Source: Pleomorphomonas koreensis DSM 23070
GTDB taxonomy: Bacteria; Pseudomonadota; Alphaproteobacteria; Rhizobiales; Pleomorphomonadaceae
DNA: 64,000 bases
Reading direction: 5' to 3'
Assembly: GCF_000425185.1 (NCBI RefSeq)
Contig: NZ_KE384327.1
Coordinates: 252,252 to 316,251, forward strand
The notes below the pieces were generated by a model. It had not been told where the DNA came from, did not search any database, and saw only the letters and a list, made by a program, of their open reading frames with translations. Positions 28,002-37,881 of the stretch are shown one piece after another (position 1 is the first letter of the stretch; each line of letters opens with the position of its first letter). The translations under genes and the position numbers were made by a program.

Positions 28002-28435
28002 TCGGCCACGCCTACGACTGGATCAAGATCGGCCATCTGTTCTCGGTATTTGCCTGGATGGCTGGCATCTTCTACCTGCCGCGCCTGTTCGTCTATCACG
28101 CCGACGCCGAGCCCGGCTCGGTGCAATCGGAAACCTTCAAGGTGATGGAGCGGCGGCTGATCAAGGGCATCATGCAGCCGGCGATGATCGGCAGCTGGGG
28201 CTTCGGCCTGTGGCTCGGCATCAAGGGCGACTGGTTCACCGGCGCGTCCTGGCTGTGGCTGAAGATTGCCTTCGTGGTGGCGCTCACCGCCTACCACGTC
28301 CATCTCGACGTCTGGCGCAAGGCCTTCGCCCGCGACGCCAACCGCCATACCTCGCGCTTCTTCCGGATGATCAACGAGCTGCCGACGCTGATCCTCCTGG
28401 CCATTCTGGCGCTGGTGGTGCTGAAGCCGTTCTGA
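27998..28435 (+). CDS. hemJ: Protoporphyrinogen IX oxidase HemJ
   Basis: A 145-residue four-helix membrane protein of the HemJ (UPF0093) family, which oxidises protoporphyrinogen IX in bacteria lacking HemG/HemY. Conserved histidine and arginine positions are in [20 protein letters not shown] and [18 protein letters not shown]. Membrane segments lie at about 10-28, 60-77, 85-102 and 122-142. It is coupled to hemE by a 4-base overlap, so both heme steps are co-expressed. Confidence 0.93.
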   Translation: MIGHAYDWIKIGHLFSVFAWMAGIFYLPRLFVYHADAEPGSVQSETFKVMERRLIKGIMQPAMIGSWGFGLWLGIKGDWFTGASWLWLKIAFVVALTAYHVHLDVWRKAFARDANRHTSRFFRMINELPTLILLAILALVVLKPF

Positions 28436-28454
28436 CGCTGCCCCGGCCGGACGC

Positions 28455-28483
28455 TTGCCGTGCCCGGCCGAACGGGGTATAGA
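28455..28483 (+). promoter_or_regulatory. Candidate sigma-70 promoter for rho
   Basis: TTGCCG (28455-28460), a 17-base spacer and TATAGA (28478-28483) follow hemJ by 19 bases. This would give a roughly 180-base leader before the rho ATG at 28671; no other strong promoter is seen in the 235-base gap. Confidence 0.5.
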
Positions 28484-28670
28484 AACCGAGTCCCTCGCCT
28501 CGCGAGCAGGCGCCTTCCGGACATCGTTCCGAGAAGTTCCTCCGTGGCGGCTCCCCGCCGTCGCTGCCTGTTCGCGTCTTTCGGAAAAGTTCGTCGTTGC
28601 GTATCCCCGTTGCGGGGAGGCACGTGTTTTCGGCGTCTTTTCCCGTTTCCAGCCAAGAGATGCCGCATCC

Positions 28671-29936
28671 ATGTCGGAGATGAAGCTCCAGGATCTCAAG
28701 AAGAAGACCCCCACCGAACTCCTGGCCGTCGCCGAGGAGCTGGAGGTGGAGAATGCCTCGACCATGCGCAAGCAGGAGCTGCTGTTCGCAATCCTGAAGC
28801 AGCTGGCCGACCAGGAGGTCGAGATCATCGGCGAGGGCGTCGTCGAGGTGCTGCAGGACGGCTTCGGCTTCCTGCGTTCGCCGGATGCCAACTATCTGCC
28901 CGGCCCCGACGACATCTACATCTCGCCGGCCCAGATACGCCGCTTCTCGCTGAGGACCGGCGACACCGTCGAGGGCCAGATCCGCAGCCCCAAGGAAGGC
29001 GAGCGCTATTTCGCGCTGCTCAAGGTCAACACCGTCAATTTCGAGGATCCCGAGAAGGCGCGCCACAAGGTGCACTTCGACAACCTGACGCCGCTCTATC
29101 CCGACGAGCGCTTCCGCATGGAGGTGGAGGGCGTTCCGTCGAAGGACTTCTCGGCCCGGGTCATCGACATCGTGGCGCCGCTCGGCAAGGGCCAGCGCGC
29201 GCTGATCGTCGCGCCGCCGCGTACCGGCAAGACGGTGCTGTTGCAGAACATCGCCCATTCGATCACCACCAACCATCCGGAATGCTATCTGATCGTCCTG
29301 CTTATCGACGAGCGGCCGGAAGAAGTGACCGACATGCAGCGCTCGGTGCGCGGCGAGGTGGTGTCCTCCACCTTCGACGAACCGGCGACGCGCCACGTGC
29401 AGGTGGCGGAAATGGTCATCGAGAAGGCCAAGCGCCTGGTCGAGCATGGACGTGACGTGGTCATCCTGCTCGATTCGATCACCCGCCTCGGCCGCGCCTA
29501 CAACACGGTGGTGCCGTCCTCCGGCAAGGTGCTGACCGGCGGCGTCGACGCCAATGCGCTACAGCGGCCGAAGCGCTTCTTCGGCGCCGCCCGCAACATC
29601 GAGCAGGGCGGGTCGCTGACCATCATCGCCACGGCGCTGATCGACACCGGCAGCCGCATGGACGAAGTGATCTTCGAGGAGTTCAAGGGGACCGGCAACT
29701 CGGAAATCATCCTGGACCGCAAGATCTCCGACAAGCGCGTGTTCCCGGCCATCGACATCCAGCGCTCGGGCACCCGCAAGGAAGATCTGCTGGTGGTGCC
29801 GGACAAGCTCAAGAAGACCTTTGTCCTCCGCCGCATCCTCAATCCGATGGGCACCACCGACGCTACCGAGTTCCTGCTCGACAAGCTGCGGCAGACGCGA
29901 ACCAACAACGACTTCTTCGATTCCATGAACACCTGA
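28671..29936 (+). CDS. rho: Transcription termination factor Rho
   Basis: A 421-residue hexameric RNA helicase. The N-terminal helical part is [20 protein letters not shown], then the RNA-binding cold-shock-like domain with [20 protein letters not shown]. Walker A is [20 protein letters not shown], Walker B is [16 protein letters not shown], and the Q/R loops include [20 protein letters not shown]. The ATG at 28671 matches family length; an open frame upstream to 28455 is leader. rho genes are commonly autoregulated through long leaders, and a 235-base gap precedes this one. Confidence 0.97.
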   Translation: MSEMKLQDLKKKTPTELLAVAEELEVENASTMRKQELLFAILKQLADQEVEIIGEGVVEVLQDGFGFLRSPDANYLPGPDDIYISPAQIRRFSLRTGDTVEGQIRSPKEGERYFALLKVNTVNFEDPEKARHKVHFDNLTPLYPDERFRMEVEGVPSKDFSARVIDIVAPLGKGQRALIVAPPRTGKTVLLQNIAHSITTNHPECYLIVLLIDERPEEVTDMQRSVRGEVVSSTFDEPATRHVQVAEMVIEKAKRLVEHGRDVVILLDSITRLGRAYNTVVPSSGKVLTGGVDANALQRPKRFFGAARNIEQGGSLTIIATALIDTGSRMDEVIFEEFKGTGNSEIILDRKISDKRVFPAIDIQRSGTRKEDLLVVPDKLKKTFVLRRILNPMGTTDATEFLLDKLRQTRTNNDFFDSMNT

Positions 29937-29941
29937 TAGGC

Positions 29942-29957
29942 TGTTTCACGTGAATCA
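29942..29957. other. parS site (one mismatch)
   Basis: TGTTTCACGTGAATCA differs from the perfect palindrome TGTTTCACGTGAAACA at one position. It lies 5 bases after the rho stop, 5.3 kb from parB, and is expected to load ParB clamps. Confidence 0.8.
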
Positions 29958-29984
29958 TCGGCCGCGGATCGATTCGCGGCCGAT
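29957..29984 (+). terminator. Hairpin after rho
   Basis: A perfect 10-bp stem ATCGGCCGCG/CGCGGCCGAT with an 8-base loop GATCGATT begins at the end of the parS site. No T-run follows, so it is an imperfect intrinsic terminator at most. Confidence 0.45.
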
Positions 29985-30138
29985 ACGTCGTTCCCGATCG
30001 GCCGGAGCCTTACGGGGTGCCGTGCCGTTTTGACGGAAGTACTCGCTCTTGTTGCTTTCGCAAAGGCGCCACGGAGCGCTCCGAGTCGCCTCCGAAACGC
30101 TTTCACAAAATGCTGAATCTCTCGCCGAGGATTGAGTC

Positions 30139-31434
30139 GTGACCGATACGATCTTCGCTCTGTCGTCCGGTCCGTTGCCAAGCGGCATCGCCGTGCTTCG
30201 TATGACCGGACCGGCGGTCCGACTCGTGCTCGAAACGACCGTTGGAGCCCTCCCGTCGCCGCGGCGAGCGGTGCTGCGGGATGTGCATGGTGACGACGGC
30301 GAGGTGATCGACCGGGGCCTGATCCTGTTCTTCCCGGCGCCTGGCAGCTTCACCGGCGAGGATGTCGCCGAGTTTCACCTGCATGGCGGCCGGGCGGTGG
30401 TGGCCGCCTTCCTGGCCTTTCTCGGTAGCCTGCCGGGGCTGCGGCTGGCCGAGGCTGGCGAGTTCACCCGCCGCGCCTTCGACAATGGCCGCCTCGATCT
30501 TACCGAGGTCGAGGGTCTGGCCGACCTGATCGCCGCCGACACCGACAGCCAGCGGCGGCAGGCGCTGCGCCTGGCCGGCGGCGCCTTCCGCGCACGGGCC
30601 GAGGACTGGCGGCAGCGGCTGATCGAAATCCGGGCGCGTGTCGAGGCCAATCTCGATTTCGCCGATGAAGACGACGTGCCGGAGGCCGTGGCCGCCGACG
30701 TGGGCATCGACGCCGGCCTGCTGCGGGCGGAGATGGAGCGCGAGTTGCAGGCCGGTCGGCGCGGCGAGCGCATCCGCGACGGGTTCGAGGCTGTGGTGCT
30801 CGGTCCACCCAACGCCGGCAAGTCCAGTCTGGTCAATGCGCTGGCCGAGCGCGACATCGCCATCGTCACCGATATTCCCGGCACGACGCGCGACCTCCTG
30901 GAAGTCCGGCTCGACCTTGGCGGCTACGCGGTCACGCTGGTCGATACCGCCGGGCTGCGGCAAGGCGCAGGCGATGCCATCGAGGCCGAGGGTATCCGGC
31001 GGGGGCGGGCGCGGGCGGCGGCGGCCGACCTGATCGTCTGGCTGGACGAGGATGGCACCGGCCCTTCCACCGATGTCGCCGGCCTTGGCGTGCCGCTGCT
31101 GGCGCTGCGCAGCAAGGCGGACTTGCACGATGGTGCTACCGAAGCCGTATCGATCCACGATCGCCGGACGCTCGACCGGCTGCTCGACCGCCTGACGCGG
31201 GAGGCTGCTGACCGATTGGCCGGCGAGGCACCGCTGGTCAGCCGGGCGCGGCAGCGGCAATGCCTGGAACAGGCAGTCAAGGCGCTGCGCCGGGCGGAGC
31301 GGCCGGATCTGCCGGTGGAGATCGCCGCCGATCGATTGCGCCAGGCCGGCGACGCGCTCGGCCGGCTGACCGGCCGCATCGACGTCGAGGAAGTGCTCGG
31401 CTCGATTTTTTCCACCTTCTGTATTGGCAAATGA
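30139..31434 (+). CDS. mnmE: tRNA modification GTPase MnmE
   Basis: A 431-residue GTPase that, with MnmG, installs the 5-carboxymethylaminomethyl group on U34 of certain tRNAs. The N-terminal folate-binding domain has SSGPLPSGIAVLRMTGPA and FHLHGGRAVVAAFL. The inserted G domain has G1 GPPNAGKSSLVNAL (about residue 221), G2/G3 IVTDIPGTTRDLLEVRLDL and LVDTAGLRQGAGDAIE. The C-terminal catalytic motif FCIGK closes the protein. The start is GTG at 30139, 9 bases after GAGGA. Its partner mnmG follows after a 353-base gap. Confidence 0.97.
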   Translation: MTDTIFALSSGPLPSGIAVLRMTGPAVRLVLETTVGALPSPRRAVLRDVHGDDGEVIDRGLILFFPAPGSFTGEDVAEFHLHGGRAVVAAFLAFLGSLPGLRLAEAGEFTRRAFDNGRLDLTEVEGLADLIAADTDSQRRQALRLAGGAFRARAEDWRQRLIEIRARVEANLDFADEDDVPEAVAADVGIDAGLLRAEMERELQAGRRGERIRDGFEAVVLGPPNAGKSSLVNALAERDIAIVTDIPGTTRDLLEVRLDLGGYAVTLVDTAGLRQGAGDAIEAEGIRRGRARAAAADLIVWLDEDGTGPSTDVAGLGVPLLALRSKADLHDGATEAVSIHDRRTLDRLLDRLTREAADRLAGEAPLVSRARQRQCLEQAVKALRRAERPDLPVEIAADRLRQAGDALGRLTGRIDVEEVLGSIFSTFCIGK

Positions 31435-31787
31435 TCGATTCCTATCCGAAACGAGTCGGCCGGCATGGTGAATCGGGTCAGCGTCGGATCGGCAGAGTGG
31501 GGATGGAAAATTAACGGTGTTTCACGTGAAACACTCCCCAGCCTGTGGAAAACTCAACGGATTCGCCGCCGAACCGATTCCGGAAATGCGCCTTCAATAG
31601 GTGACGGATCGGGTTGCGGCTAAGAAAATGGCGGAAATCCGCGCTTTTCGTCTTTGACCTCGGGCGGCGGTTTGCCCTATTAAGGTCCTGTCTCTCTGCC
31701 AACAGACATGACGGCGGTGGTGGAAAAGCACCGTGGACAGCGGCTTCTCCGGCCCAAGAATCCATTCAGCAAGGTGACCAGCAGGAC
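31435..31787 (+). promoter_or_regulatory. mnmE-mnmG gap: parS, DnaA-type box and promoter
   Basis: A 353-base non-coding stretch that I read as the control region for mnmG-rsmG-parA-parB. It holds a perfect parS (31518-31533), a TGTGGAAAA site (31544-31552; minus strand TTTTCCACA, an exact DnaA-pattern match) 10 bases away, and a candidate promoter TTGACC, 18 bases, TATTAA (31654-31683). The transcript would start about 100 bases before the mnmG ATG. No tRNA or small ORF is seen. Confidence 0.6.
31518..31533. other. parS site (perfect)
   Basis: TGTTTCACGTGAAACA, the exact 16-base palindrome bound by chromosomal ParB; one extra pair (31517 and 31534) extends it to 18 bases. It lies 3.7 kb upstream of parB and 4.6 kb from the predicted oriC. 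Confidence 0.93.
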
Positions 31788-33683
31788 ATGGATGCGTTTG
31801 ACAGCTTCGATGTCGTCGTCATTGGCGGCGGCCATGCCGGCGCCGAGGCGGCGCATGCGGCGGCGCGGACCGGCGCCCGCACGGCGCTGGTGACGCACAG
31901 TTTTGCCACCGTGGGCTCGATGTCCTGCAATCCAGCCATCGGTGGCCTCGGCAAGGGCCATCTGGTGCGCGAGATCGACGCGCTGGACGGGTTGATGGGC
32001 CGGGTGGCCGACGCCGCCGGCATCCAGTTTCGCCTGCTCAACCGCCGCAAGGGACCGGCGGTGCGCGGGCCGCGCGCCCAGGCCGATCGCAAGCTCTACA
32101 AGGCGGCGATGCAGGCCGAACTGGCGGCGGCCGCCAATCTGACGGTGATCGACGGCGAGGCGGACGATCTCGAAACATCCAGCGGCCGGGTAACGGCCGT
32201 GCTGCTTGCCGACGGCCGCCGGCTGGTGACGGGTGCCGTGGTACTGACCACCGGCACCTTTTTGACCGGCCTCATTCATCTCGGCCCCAAAACGACGCCG
32301 GCCGGCCGCATCGGCGAGCCGCCGGCGCTCGGCCTGTCGAAGACGCTGGCCCGGCTTGGCCTCAGGCTTGGCCGCCTGAAGACCGGCACGCCACCGCGTC
32401 TCGATGGCCGCACCATCGACTACGCCGGCCTGGAGCGTCAGCCGGGCGACGATGAACCCGAGCCTTTCTCGACGCTGACTGCGACGATCGCCCGGCCGCA
32501 GGTCGCCTGCCACATCAGCCGCACCACCGACGCCACCCACGCGGTGATCCGCGCCAACGTTCATCGCTCGCCGATGTATTCCGGCCAGATCGGCAGCCGC
32601 GGCCCGCGTTACTGTCCGTCGATCGAGGACAAGATCGTCCGCTTCGGCGATCGCGACGGCCATCAGATCTTCCTGGAACCGGAAGGGCTCGACAGCGACC
32701 TCGTCTACCCCAACGGCATCTCGACCTCGTTGCCCGAGGACGTGCAGCAGGCGATCGTTGCTTCCATTCCGGGCCTCGAGCGGACACGCATCGCCCAATA
32801 CGGCTATGCCATCGAATATGATCACGTCGATCCGCGCGAACTCTATCCGACGCTGGAGACCAAGAAGCTCGGCGGTCTCTATCTCGCCGGCCAGATCAAC
32901 GGCACCACCGGCTATGAGGAGGCGGCGGCTCAGGGGCTCGTCGCCGGCCTCAACGCCGCCCGCCGGGCCGGTGGTGGCGACGGCGTGGTGTTCGACCGGG
33001 CCGAGGCCTATCTCGGTGTGATGATCGACGACCTCGTTACCAAGGGGGTGAGCGAGCCCTATCGCATGTTCACCTCACGCGCCGAATACCGGCTGTCGCT
33101 CAGGGCCGACAACGCCGACCAGCGCCTGACGGCGCGGGGGATCGCGCTCGGCCTCGTCGGCGCCCGGCGGGCGAACGCTTTTGCCGCCAAGATGCAGGCG
33201 CTCGATGCCGCCCGGTCGCTCGCTCGGGCGCTGACGCTCAGTCCGCGCGAGGCGGAGAACCATGGCCTTGCCCTCAACCGCGACGGCGTGCGCCGCTCGG
33301 CCTACGACCTCCTTTCCTATCCGGAGATGTCGCTGGCGCGGCTCGCCGCCATCTGGCCCGACCTCGGTCGTTTCGATACCGTGGCGGCGTCGGCACTGGC
33401 GACCGAGGCGCTCTATGCCGTCTATCTCGACCGGCAGGACGCCGACATCGCCGCCTTCCGCCGCGATGAGGGGCGGGCGCTGCCGGCTGACCTCGATTAT
33501 GCCCAGGTGATCGGCCTTTCCAACGAAGTGCGGCACAAGCTCGAAACCGTCCGCCCGGCGACGCTCGGCCAGGCCGGCCGCATCGACGGCGTGACGCCGG
33601 CCAGCCTGACGCTGCTTCTCGCCCATCTGCGCAAGCTGGCGGCGCGGCGGCCGCTGTCCAGCGGCAACGAGGAGGTGGCCTGA
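31788..33683 (+). CDS. mnmG: tRNA U34 carboxymethylaminomethylation enzyme MnmG
   Basis: A 631-residue FAD protein, partner of MnmE. The N-terminal FAD motif is [20 protein letters not shown] (residues 10-29), followed by the family block [20 protein letters not shown]. Others are [20 protein letters not shown] and [20 protein letters not shown]. The C-terminal helical domain binds tRNA. The ATG at 31788 gives family length; the upstream open frame is control region. The rsmG start overlaps its stop (TGATG). Confidence 0.97.
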   Translation: MDAFDSFDVVVIGGGHAGAEAAHAAARTGARTALVTHSFATVGSMSCNPAIGGLGKGHLVREIDALDGLMGRVADAAGIQFRLLNRRKGPAVRGPRAQADRKLYKAAMQAELAAAANLTVIDGEADDLETSSGRVTAVLLADGRRLVTGAVVLTTGTFLTGLIHLGPKTTPAGRIGEPPALGLSKTLARLGLRLGRLKTGTPPRLDGRTIDYAGLERQPGDDEPEPFSTLTATIARPQVACHISRTTDATHAVIRANVHRSPMYSGQIGSRGPRYCPSIEDKIVRFGDRDGHQIFLEPEGLDSDLVYPNGISTSLPEDVQQAIVASIPGLERTRIAQYGYAIEYDHVDPRELYPTLETKKLGGLYLAGQINGTTGYEEAAAQGLVAGLNAARRAGGGDGVVFDRAEAYLGVMIDDLVTKGVSEPYRMFTSRAEYRLSLRADNADQRLTARGIALGLVGARRANAFAAKMQALDAARSLARALTLSPREAENHGLALNRDGVRRSAYDLLSYPEMSLARLAAIWPDLGRFDTVAASALATEALYAVYLDRQDADIAAFRRDEGRALPADLDYAQVIGLSNEVRHKLETVRPATLGQAGRIDGVTPASLTLLLAHLRKLAARRPLSSGNEEVA

Positions 33684-34402
33684 TGGCTGTCAAGGCGCCC
33701 CCGTCCCCGCCATCCGACGCCGACGGTCTCGACGCAGTGCGGGCAATCATGCCGCTTGATGCGGCGATGGAGACGCGTCTTGCCGCCTATGTCGACCTGG
33801 TGCGCAAGTGGCAACCGGTCAAGAACCTGGTGGCGCCGTCGACGCTGCCGGATATCTGGCGCCGGCACGTTGCCGACGGTGCCCAGGCGCTGGCGGCGTT
33901 GCCGGCTGCGCGGCGCTGGCTCGATCTCGGCTCGGGCGCCGGCTTTCCCGGCCTCGTCACGGCGATCCTGTTGGCCGATGTCGAGGGCGGCCATGTGACG
34001 CTGGTCGAATCCAACGGCCGCAAGGCGGCTTTTCTGCAGACCGTGGCGCGTGAATTGAAGTTGCCGGCGCGGATCGTTTCGGAACGGATCGAGTCGCTGG
34101 CGGAACGATCCACAACGGACCCGGAAGGATTCGGCGTCGATCGATTCGAAGCCGTATCGGCGCGGGCGCTGGCTTCGCTCGACCGGCTGCTCGACTATGC
34201 CGAACCCTGGCTGGCAGCCGGCGCCACCGGCGTTTTCCACAAGGGCCAGGATTTTGCGGCGGAATACCGGCAAGCCGCTGCGTCCTGGGCCTTCGATCTG
34301 GTAGAAAAGCAGAGCCGGATCGAGCCAGACAGCCGCATTGTCATCGTCACCCATGTCCGCCGCCTGTCGCCCGGCCTTTCAAAGCAGGATGCCCGCCGAT
34401 GA
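33683..34402 (+). CDS. rsmG: 16S rRNA (G527-N7)-methyltransferase RsmG
   Basis: A 239-residue class I methyltransferase (GidB) acting on G527 of 16S rRNA. The SAM-binding motif is WLDLGSGAGFPGLVTAILLA, then VTLVESNGRKAAFLQTVARE. YVDLVRKWQPVKNLVAPSTL marks the N-terminal part. Its loss gives low-level streptomycin resistance in other bacteria. It overlaps mnmG by one base and parA by four, so the mnmG-rsmG-parA-parB set is one transcription unit. Confidence 0.96.
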   Translation: MAVKAPPSPPSDADGLDAVRAIMPLDAAMETRLAAYVDLVRKWQPVKNLVAPSTLPDIWRRHVADGAQALAALPAARRWLDLGSGAGFPGLVTAILLADVEGGHVTLVESNGRKAAFLQTVARELKLPARIVSERIESLAERSTTDPEGFGVDRFEAVSARALASLDRLLDYAEPWLAAGATGVFHKGQDFAAEYRQAAASWAFDLVEKQSRIEPDSRIVIVTHVRRLSPGLSKQDARR

Positions 34403-35232
34403 CCCGTCTTCCCGACATCCCCCGCGTGCTGTCGCTGGCCAACCAGAAGGGCGGCGTCGGCAAGACCACCACCGCCATCAACCTCGGCACGGCGCTGGCC
34501 GCCATCGGCGAGGAGGTGCTGATCGTCGACCTCGATCCGCAGGGCAACGCCTCGACCGGCCTCGGCATCGACCGCAAGTCGCGCAAGGTGTCGACCTATG
34601 ACGTGCTGATCGGCGAAGCCGAGCTGAGCGAAGCGCTGGTGCCGACGGCGGTGCCGCGGCTCACCGTGGCGCCGTCGACGCTGGACAACCTCGGCGTCGA
34701 GCTGGAGATCGCCGCCTCGGCCGATCGCGCCTATCGCCTGAGGAAGGCGATCGCCCGTCACGCCGAGAAGGTGGCGCTGGATGCCGCTGGCCGCGAGAAG
34801 CATTTTACCTATGTGCTGATCGACTGCCCGCCGTCGCTCAATCTCCTCACCATCAACGCGCTGTCGGCGTCGCATTCCATCCTGGTGCCGCTGCAATGCG
34901 AGTTCTTCGCGCTGGAGGGCTTGTCGCAGCTCCTCTCCACCGTCGAGCAGGTCAAGCGCAGCCTCAATCCCGAGCTTGGCATCCACGGCATCGTGCTGAC
35001 CATGTATGACGGTCGTAACAACCTCAGCGCCCAGGTGGTGCAGGACGTGCGGGCCAACATGGGCGACGCCGTCTACGAGACGATCATCCCGCGCAACGTC
35101 CGCGTTTCCGAGGCGCCATCCTATGGCAAGCCGGCGCTGCTCTACGATCTCAAATGCACCGGCAGCCAGGCCTACCTGAAGCTGGCATCGGAAATCATCC
35201 AGCGCGAGCGGCGCTTCCGCGCCGCCGCTTGA
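34399..35232 (+). CDS. parA: Chromosome-partitioning ATPase ParA
   Basis: A 277-residue ParA/Soj ATPase. The deviant Walker A is LANQKGGVGKTTTAINLGTA (residues 13-32, with both lysines), A' is VDLDPQGNASTGLGID, and Walker B is VLIDCPPSLNLLTINAL. ParA-ATP forms the gradient that moves ParB-parS complexes after replication. It overlaps rsmG by 4 bases and is followed by parB after 14. Confidence 0.97.
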   Translation: MTRLPDIPRVLSLANQKGGVGKTTTAINLGTALAAIGEEVLIVDLDPQGNASTGLGIDRKSRKVSTYDVLIGEAELSEALVPTAVPRLTVAPSTLDNLGVELEIAASADRAYRLRKAIARHAEKVALDAAGREKHFTYVLIDCPPSLNLLTINALSASHSILVPLQCEFFALEGLSQLLSTVEQVKRSLNPELGIHGIVLTMYDGRNNLSAQVVQDVRANMGDAVYETIIPRNVRVSEAPSYGKPALLYDLKCTGSQAYLKLASEIIQRERRFRAAA

Positions 35233-35246
35233 AAGGAAGACACGTC

Positions 35247-36131
35247 ATGAGCAGCGTCGGCGACGAGAGCGGACGGCGGCGGCTCGGCCGGGGACTGGCG
35301 GCATTGATCGGCGACGCCGGCTCCGAGTTCGAGGTGGTGGAGCGGGTCCGCGGCATCCGCAAGGTGGCGATCGATCTGATCCGCGCCAATCCCCGCAACC
35401 CGCGCCGGCTGTTCAAGGAGGAGGACCTCGAGGAGCTGGCCGGCTCCATCCGCCAGCACGGCATGATCCAGCCGGTGGTGGTCCGGCCGGCGCCCAACAA
35501 CGGCAGCGGCTACGAGCTGATCGCCGGCGAGCGACGCTGGCGGGCGGCGCAGAAGGCCGGCCAGCACGAGATCCCCGTGGTGATCCAGGACGTCACCGAC
35601 CGCGAGGCGATGGAGATCGCCATCATCGAGAACGTCCAGCGGCAGGACCTCAACCCGCTGGAAGAGGCGATGGGCTACGACCAGCTGATCCAGGAGTTCG
35701 AGTATACGCAGAACGATCTGGCGGCGGTGATCGGCAAGAGCCGCAGCCATGTCGCCAACACGCTGCGCCTCCTGAAGCTGCCCGAGCCGGTGAAGCAGTA
35801 TCTCAACGACGGAGCGCTCACCGCCGGCCACGCCCGGGCGCTGATCGCCGCGCCCGACCCGGCGGCGCTGGCCCGGCGCATCGTCGAGGAGGGACTGACG
35901 GTGCGCTCGGCCGAGACGCTGGCCCAGGCGACCATTGCCGAGCCGCACGGCCGGGCGAAGGGGGCGAAGCCCGACAAGGACGCCGATACCAAGGCGCTGG
36001 AAAAGCGGCTGGCCGACGCGCTGGGCATGGCGGTGGAAATCCGCCATCGGTCGAACGGCGCCGGCGAATTGCGTCTCAAGTACGGCACGCTTGATCAGCT
36101 CGACGAGATCATCCGCCGTCTGGAGGGCTAA
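35247..36131 (+). CDS. parB: Chromosome-partitioning protein ParB
   Basis: A 294-residue ParB/Spo0J CTPase clamp. The N-terminal RRLGRGLAALIGDAG interacts with ParA. The CTP-binding Noc-like domain includes NPRNPRRLFKEEDLEELAGS, GMIQPVVVRP and the ELIAGERRWRAAQKAG motif. The helix-turn-helix DNA-binding part has ENVQRQDLNPLEEAMGYDQL and IGKSRSHVANTLRLLKLP. The C-terminal dimer domain ends LDEIIRRLEG. The ATG at 35247 follows GAAAGGAAG. Its sites are probably the two parS copies at 29942 and 31518. Confidence 0.97.
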   Translation: MSSVGDESGRRRLGRGLAALIGDAGSEFEVVERVRGIRKVAIDLIRANPRNPRRLFKEEDLEELAGSIRQHGMIQPVVVRPAPNNGSGYELIAGERRWRAAQKAGQHEIPVVIQDVTDREAMEIAIIENVQRQDLNPLEEAMGYDQLIQEFEYTQNDLAAVIGKSRSHVANTLRLLKLPEPVKQYLNDGALTAGHARALIAAPDPAALARRIVEEGLTVRSAETLAQATIAEPHGRAKGAKPDKDADTKALEKRLADALGMAVEIRHRSNGAGELRLKYGTLDQLDEIIRRLEG

Positions 36132-36158
36132 GGCTGCCTCCATTCGATTCGCAAACGA

Positions 36159-36189
36159 AACGCCCCGGCAGGTCATCCGCCGGGGCGTT
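36159..36189. terminator. Bidirectional terminator between parB and the PatB-type gene
   Basis: An 11-bp stem AACGCCCCGGC/GCCGGGGCGTT with a 9-base loop is followed by GTCGTTTCG, 27 bases after parB and 48 bases from the convergent aminotransferase stop. A-rich sequence before the stem would give a U-tract on the other strand. Confidence 0.8.
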
Positions 36190-36236
36190 GTCGTTTCGGG
36201 ACCGTATCCGGATCGAGCGGCAGTAACAGGCACGAA

Positions 36237-37385
36237 TTAACGCTGCGACAGCGCCTTCACCATGCGATCGATGCCGTCATCGAGCAGGGCGCGCGGACAG
36301 CCGAAGTTGAGGCGGACATGGTCGGGCGTGCCGCCGAAGTCGGCGCCGGGGTTGAAGCCGACGCGGGCCTTGTCGAGGAAGAATTTCTGGGCGTCGCCCA
36401 GGTCGAGGGCCGAGCAGTCGAGCCAGGCGAGGTAGGTTGCCTCCGGCGCAGAGATGCGGATTTCCGGGATCTCCGCCGCGAGCCGGGCCATCAGATGGTC
36501 GCGGTTGGCTTCGAGGTAGGCGAGCAGCGCCGCCTTCCAAGGCCGGCCGTAGCGCAAGGCCGCCTCGGTGGCGACGAGGCCGAGCACGTTGGCCCCTTCG
36601 CTCAAGCCGAGGTGAGCGGCGACGAAGCGCTGGCGCAGCTCGGCGTCGGGAATGATGGCATAGGCGGTCTTCAGGCCGGCGATGTTGTAGGTCTTGCTGG
36701 CCGCCATCAGCGTGATGGTGCGGCGGGCGATCTCCGGCGACAGCGCGGCGATCGGAACGTGCTGCCGGCCGCCGTAGACGATATCGCAATGAATCTCGTC
36801 CGAAACGATTACCGTATCAGAGGCGAGGCAGGCGCCGGCGATCGCTTCGAGTTCGGTCCGCGTCCGCATGCGGCCGGTGGGGTTGTGCGGGTTGCACAGC
36901 AGGAAGGCGGCGGCACCCTCCAGCGCGACGGTCAGGCGGCCGAGATCGACGCCGGAGCCATCGGCGACCGGCCGTACCGGCACGTCGACGCGGGTGAGAT
37001 CCCAGTGGCCGGCGGCGGCGAGGATCGGCGGATAGACCGGTGTCTCCACCACCAGGCGATCGCCGGGGCGGGTCACCGTCTTGAGCGCCTGGTTGAAGCC
37101 GGGGACGACGCCTGACAGGAAGACGACATCGGCCGGCGAGATGGTCCAGCCGTGGAGGTCCTGCATGTCGGCGGCGATCAGCTCGCGCAGTGCCCGCGGC
37201 ACCGGGCCGCCATAGCCGAATACCGCATGGTCCAAGCGGGCACGAAGGGCGTCGACGATCGGCTCGGCGACGGCGAAGTCCATATCGGCCACCCACATCG
37301 GCAGCACGTCCGCCGGATAGCGGTCCCATTTCGAGGTGGGCACCTGCCGTCGATCGATGACGGTGTCGAAGTCGTGGAGGCTCAT
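36237..37385 (-). CDS. patB: MalY/PatB-type pyridoxal-phosphate C-S lyase
   Basis: A 382-residue fold-type I PLP enzyme of the MalY/PatB group (putative cystathionine beta-lyase). The opening FDTVIDRRQVPTSKWDRYPA is the family hallmark, followed by PMWVADMDFAVAEPIVDAL. The central NPHNPTGRMRTRTEL, VSDEIHCDIVYGGRQHVPIA and the PLP-lysine region MAASKTYNIAGLKTAYAII are all clear. It probably cleaves cystathionine or other S-substituted cysteines; transaminase activity is possible. Transcribed leftward, with its own start at 37385 after GACATTTTCTTCC and no strong ribosome site. Confidence 0.9.
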   Translation of the reverse strand: MSLHDFDTVIDRRQVPTSKWDRYPADVLPMWVADMDFAVAEPIVDALRARLDHAVFGYGGPVPRALRELIAADMQDLHGWTISPADVVFLSGVVPGFNQALKTVTRPGDRLVVETPVYPPILAAAGHWDLTRVDVPVRPVADGSGVDLGRLTVALEGAAAFLLCNPHNPTGRMRTRTELEAIAGACLASDTVIVSDEIHCDIVYGGRQHVPIAALSPEIARRTITLMAASKTYNIAGLKTAYAIIPDAELRQRFVAAHLGLSEGANVLGLVATEAALRYGRPWKAALLAYLEANRDHLMARLAAEIPEIRISAPEATYLAWLDCSALDLGDAQKFFLDKARVGFNPGADFGGTPDHVRLNFGCPRALLDDGIDRMVKALSQR

Positions 37386-37488
37386 GGAAGAAAATGTCCC
37401 TGTCGCGGAAGAGGATCAGGCGACACTAGACCGAAAGGCTTATGCCGATCCAGCCCTCGGCGTTCCCGTTGGCGTCGCCAGGGCGGCG

Positions 37489-37881
37489 TCAGCCGGCGCG
37501 CTTCGGCTCGATGAGATCCCAGCGGTTGCCGTAGAGATCCTCGAAGACGGCGACGGTGCCGTAGGCCTCGGAACGCGGCGCTTCCAGGAAGCGGACGCCG
37601 CGCGCCGAGAACAGCGCATGGTCGCGGGCGAAGTCGTCGGTTTCCAGAAACAGGAAGACGCGGCCGCCCGTCTGGTCGCCGATGCGCGCCGTCTGCTCCG
37701 GACCGTCGGCGCGGGCAAGCAGCAGCGCGGTGCCGAGGGGCGGACCGACCCGCACCCAGCGCTTGCCGTCGTCGAGCGGGGTGTTTTCGAGGAGCGAGAA
37801 GCCGAGTGCGCCGACATAGAAGGCGATGGCGTCGTCATAGTCGGCGACCAGCAGCGCCATTTGGGCGATGGTCCGCGTCAC
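37489..37881 (-). CDS. VOC (glyoxalase/bleomycin resistance) superfamily protein
   Basis: A 130-residue single-domain VOC protein with paired beta-alpha-beta-beta-beta modules: [20 protein letters not shown], then [40 protein letters not shown], and the C-terminal [19 protein letters not shown]. Metal-binding residues can be Gln in the first strand and Glu in LFLETDD and WDLIEPK. The substrate is unknown. The start is GTG at 37881, overlapping the yciB stop in GTGA, so it is translationally coupled to yciB. Confidence 0.9.
   Translation of the reverse strand: MTRTIAQMALLVADYDDAIAFYVGALGFSLLENTPLDDGKRWVRVGPPLGTALLLARADGPEQTARIGDQTGGRVFLFLETDDFARDHALFSARGVRFLEAPRSEAYGTVAVFEDLYGNRWDLIEPKRAG

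Noticed and set aside
34234-34242. TTTTCCACA inside rsmG, an exact DnaA-pattern match
   Set aside because: It encodes part of the conserved VFHKG segment of RsmG and lies in coding DNA, so chance is the simpler reading.
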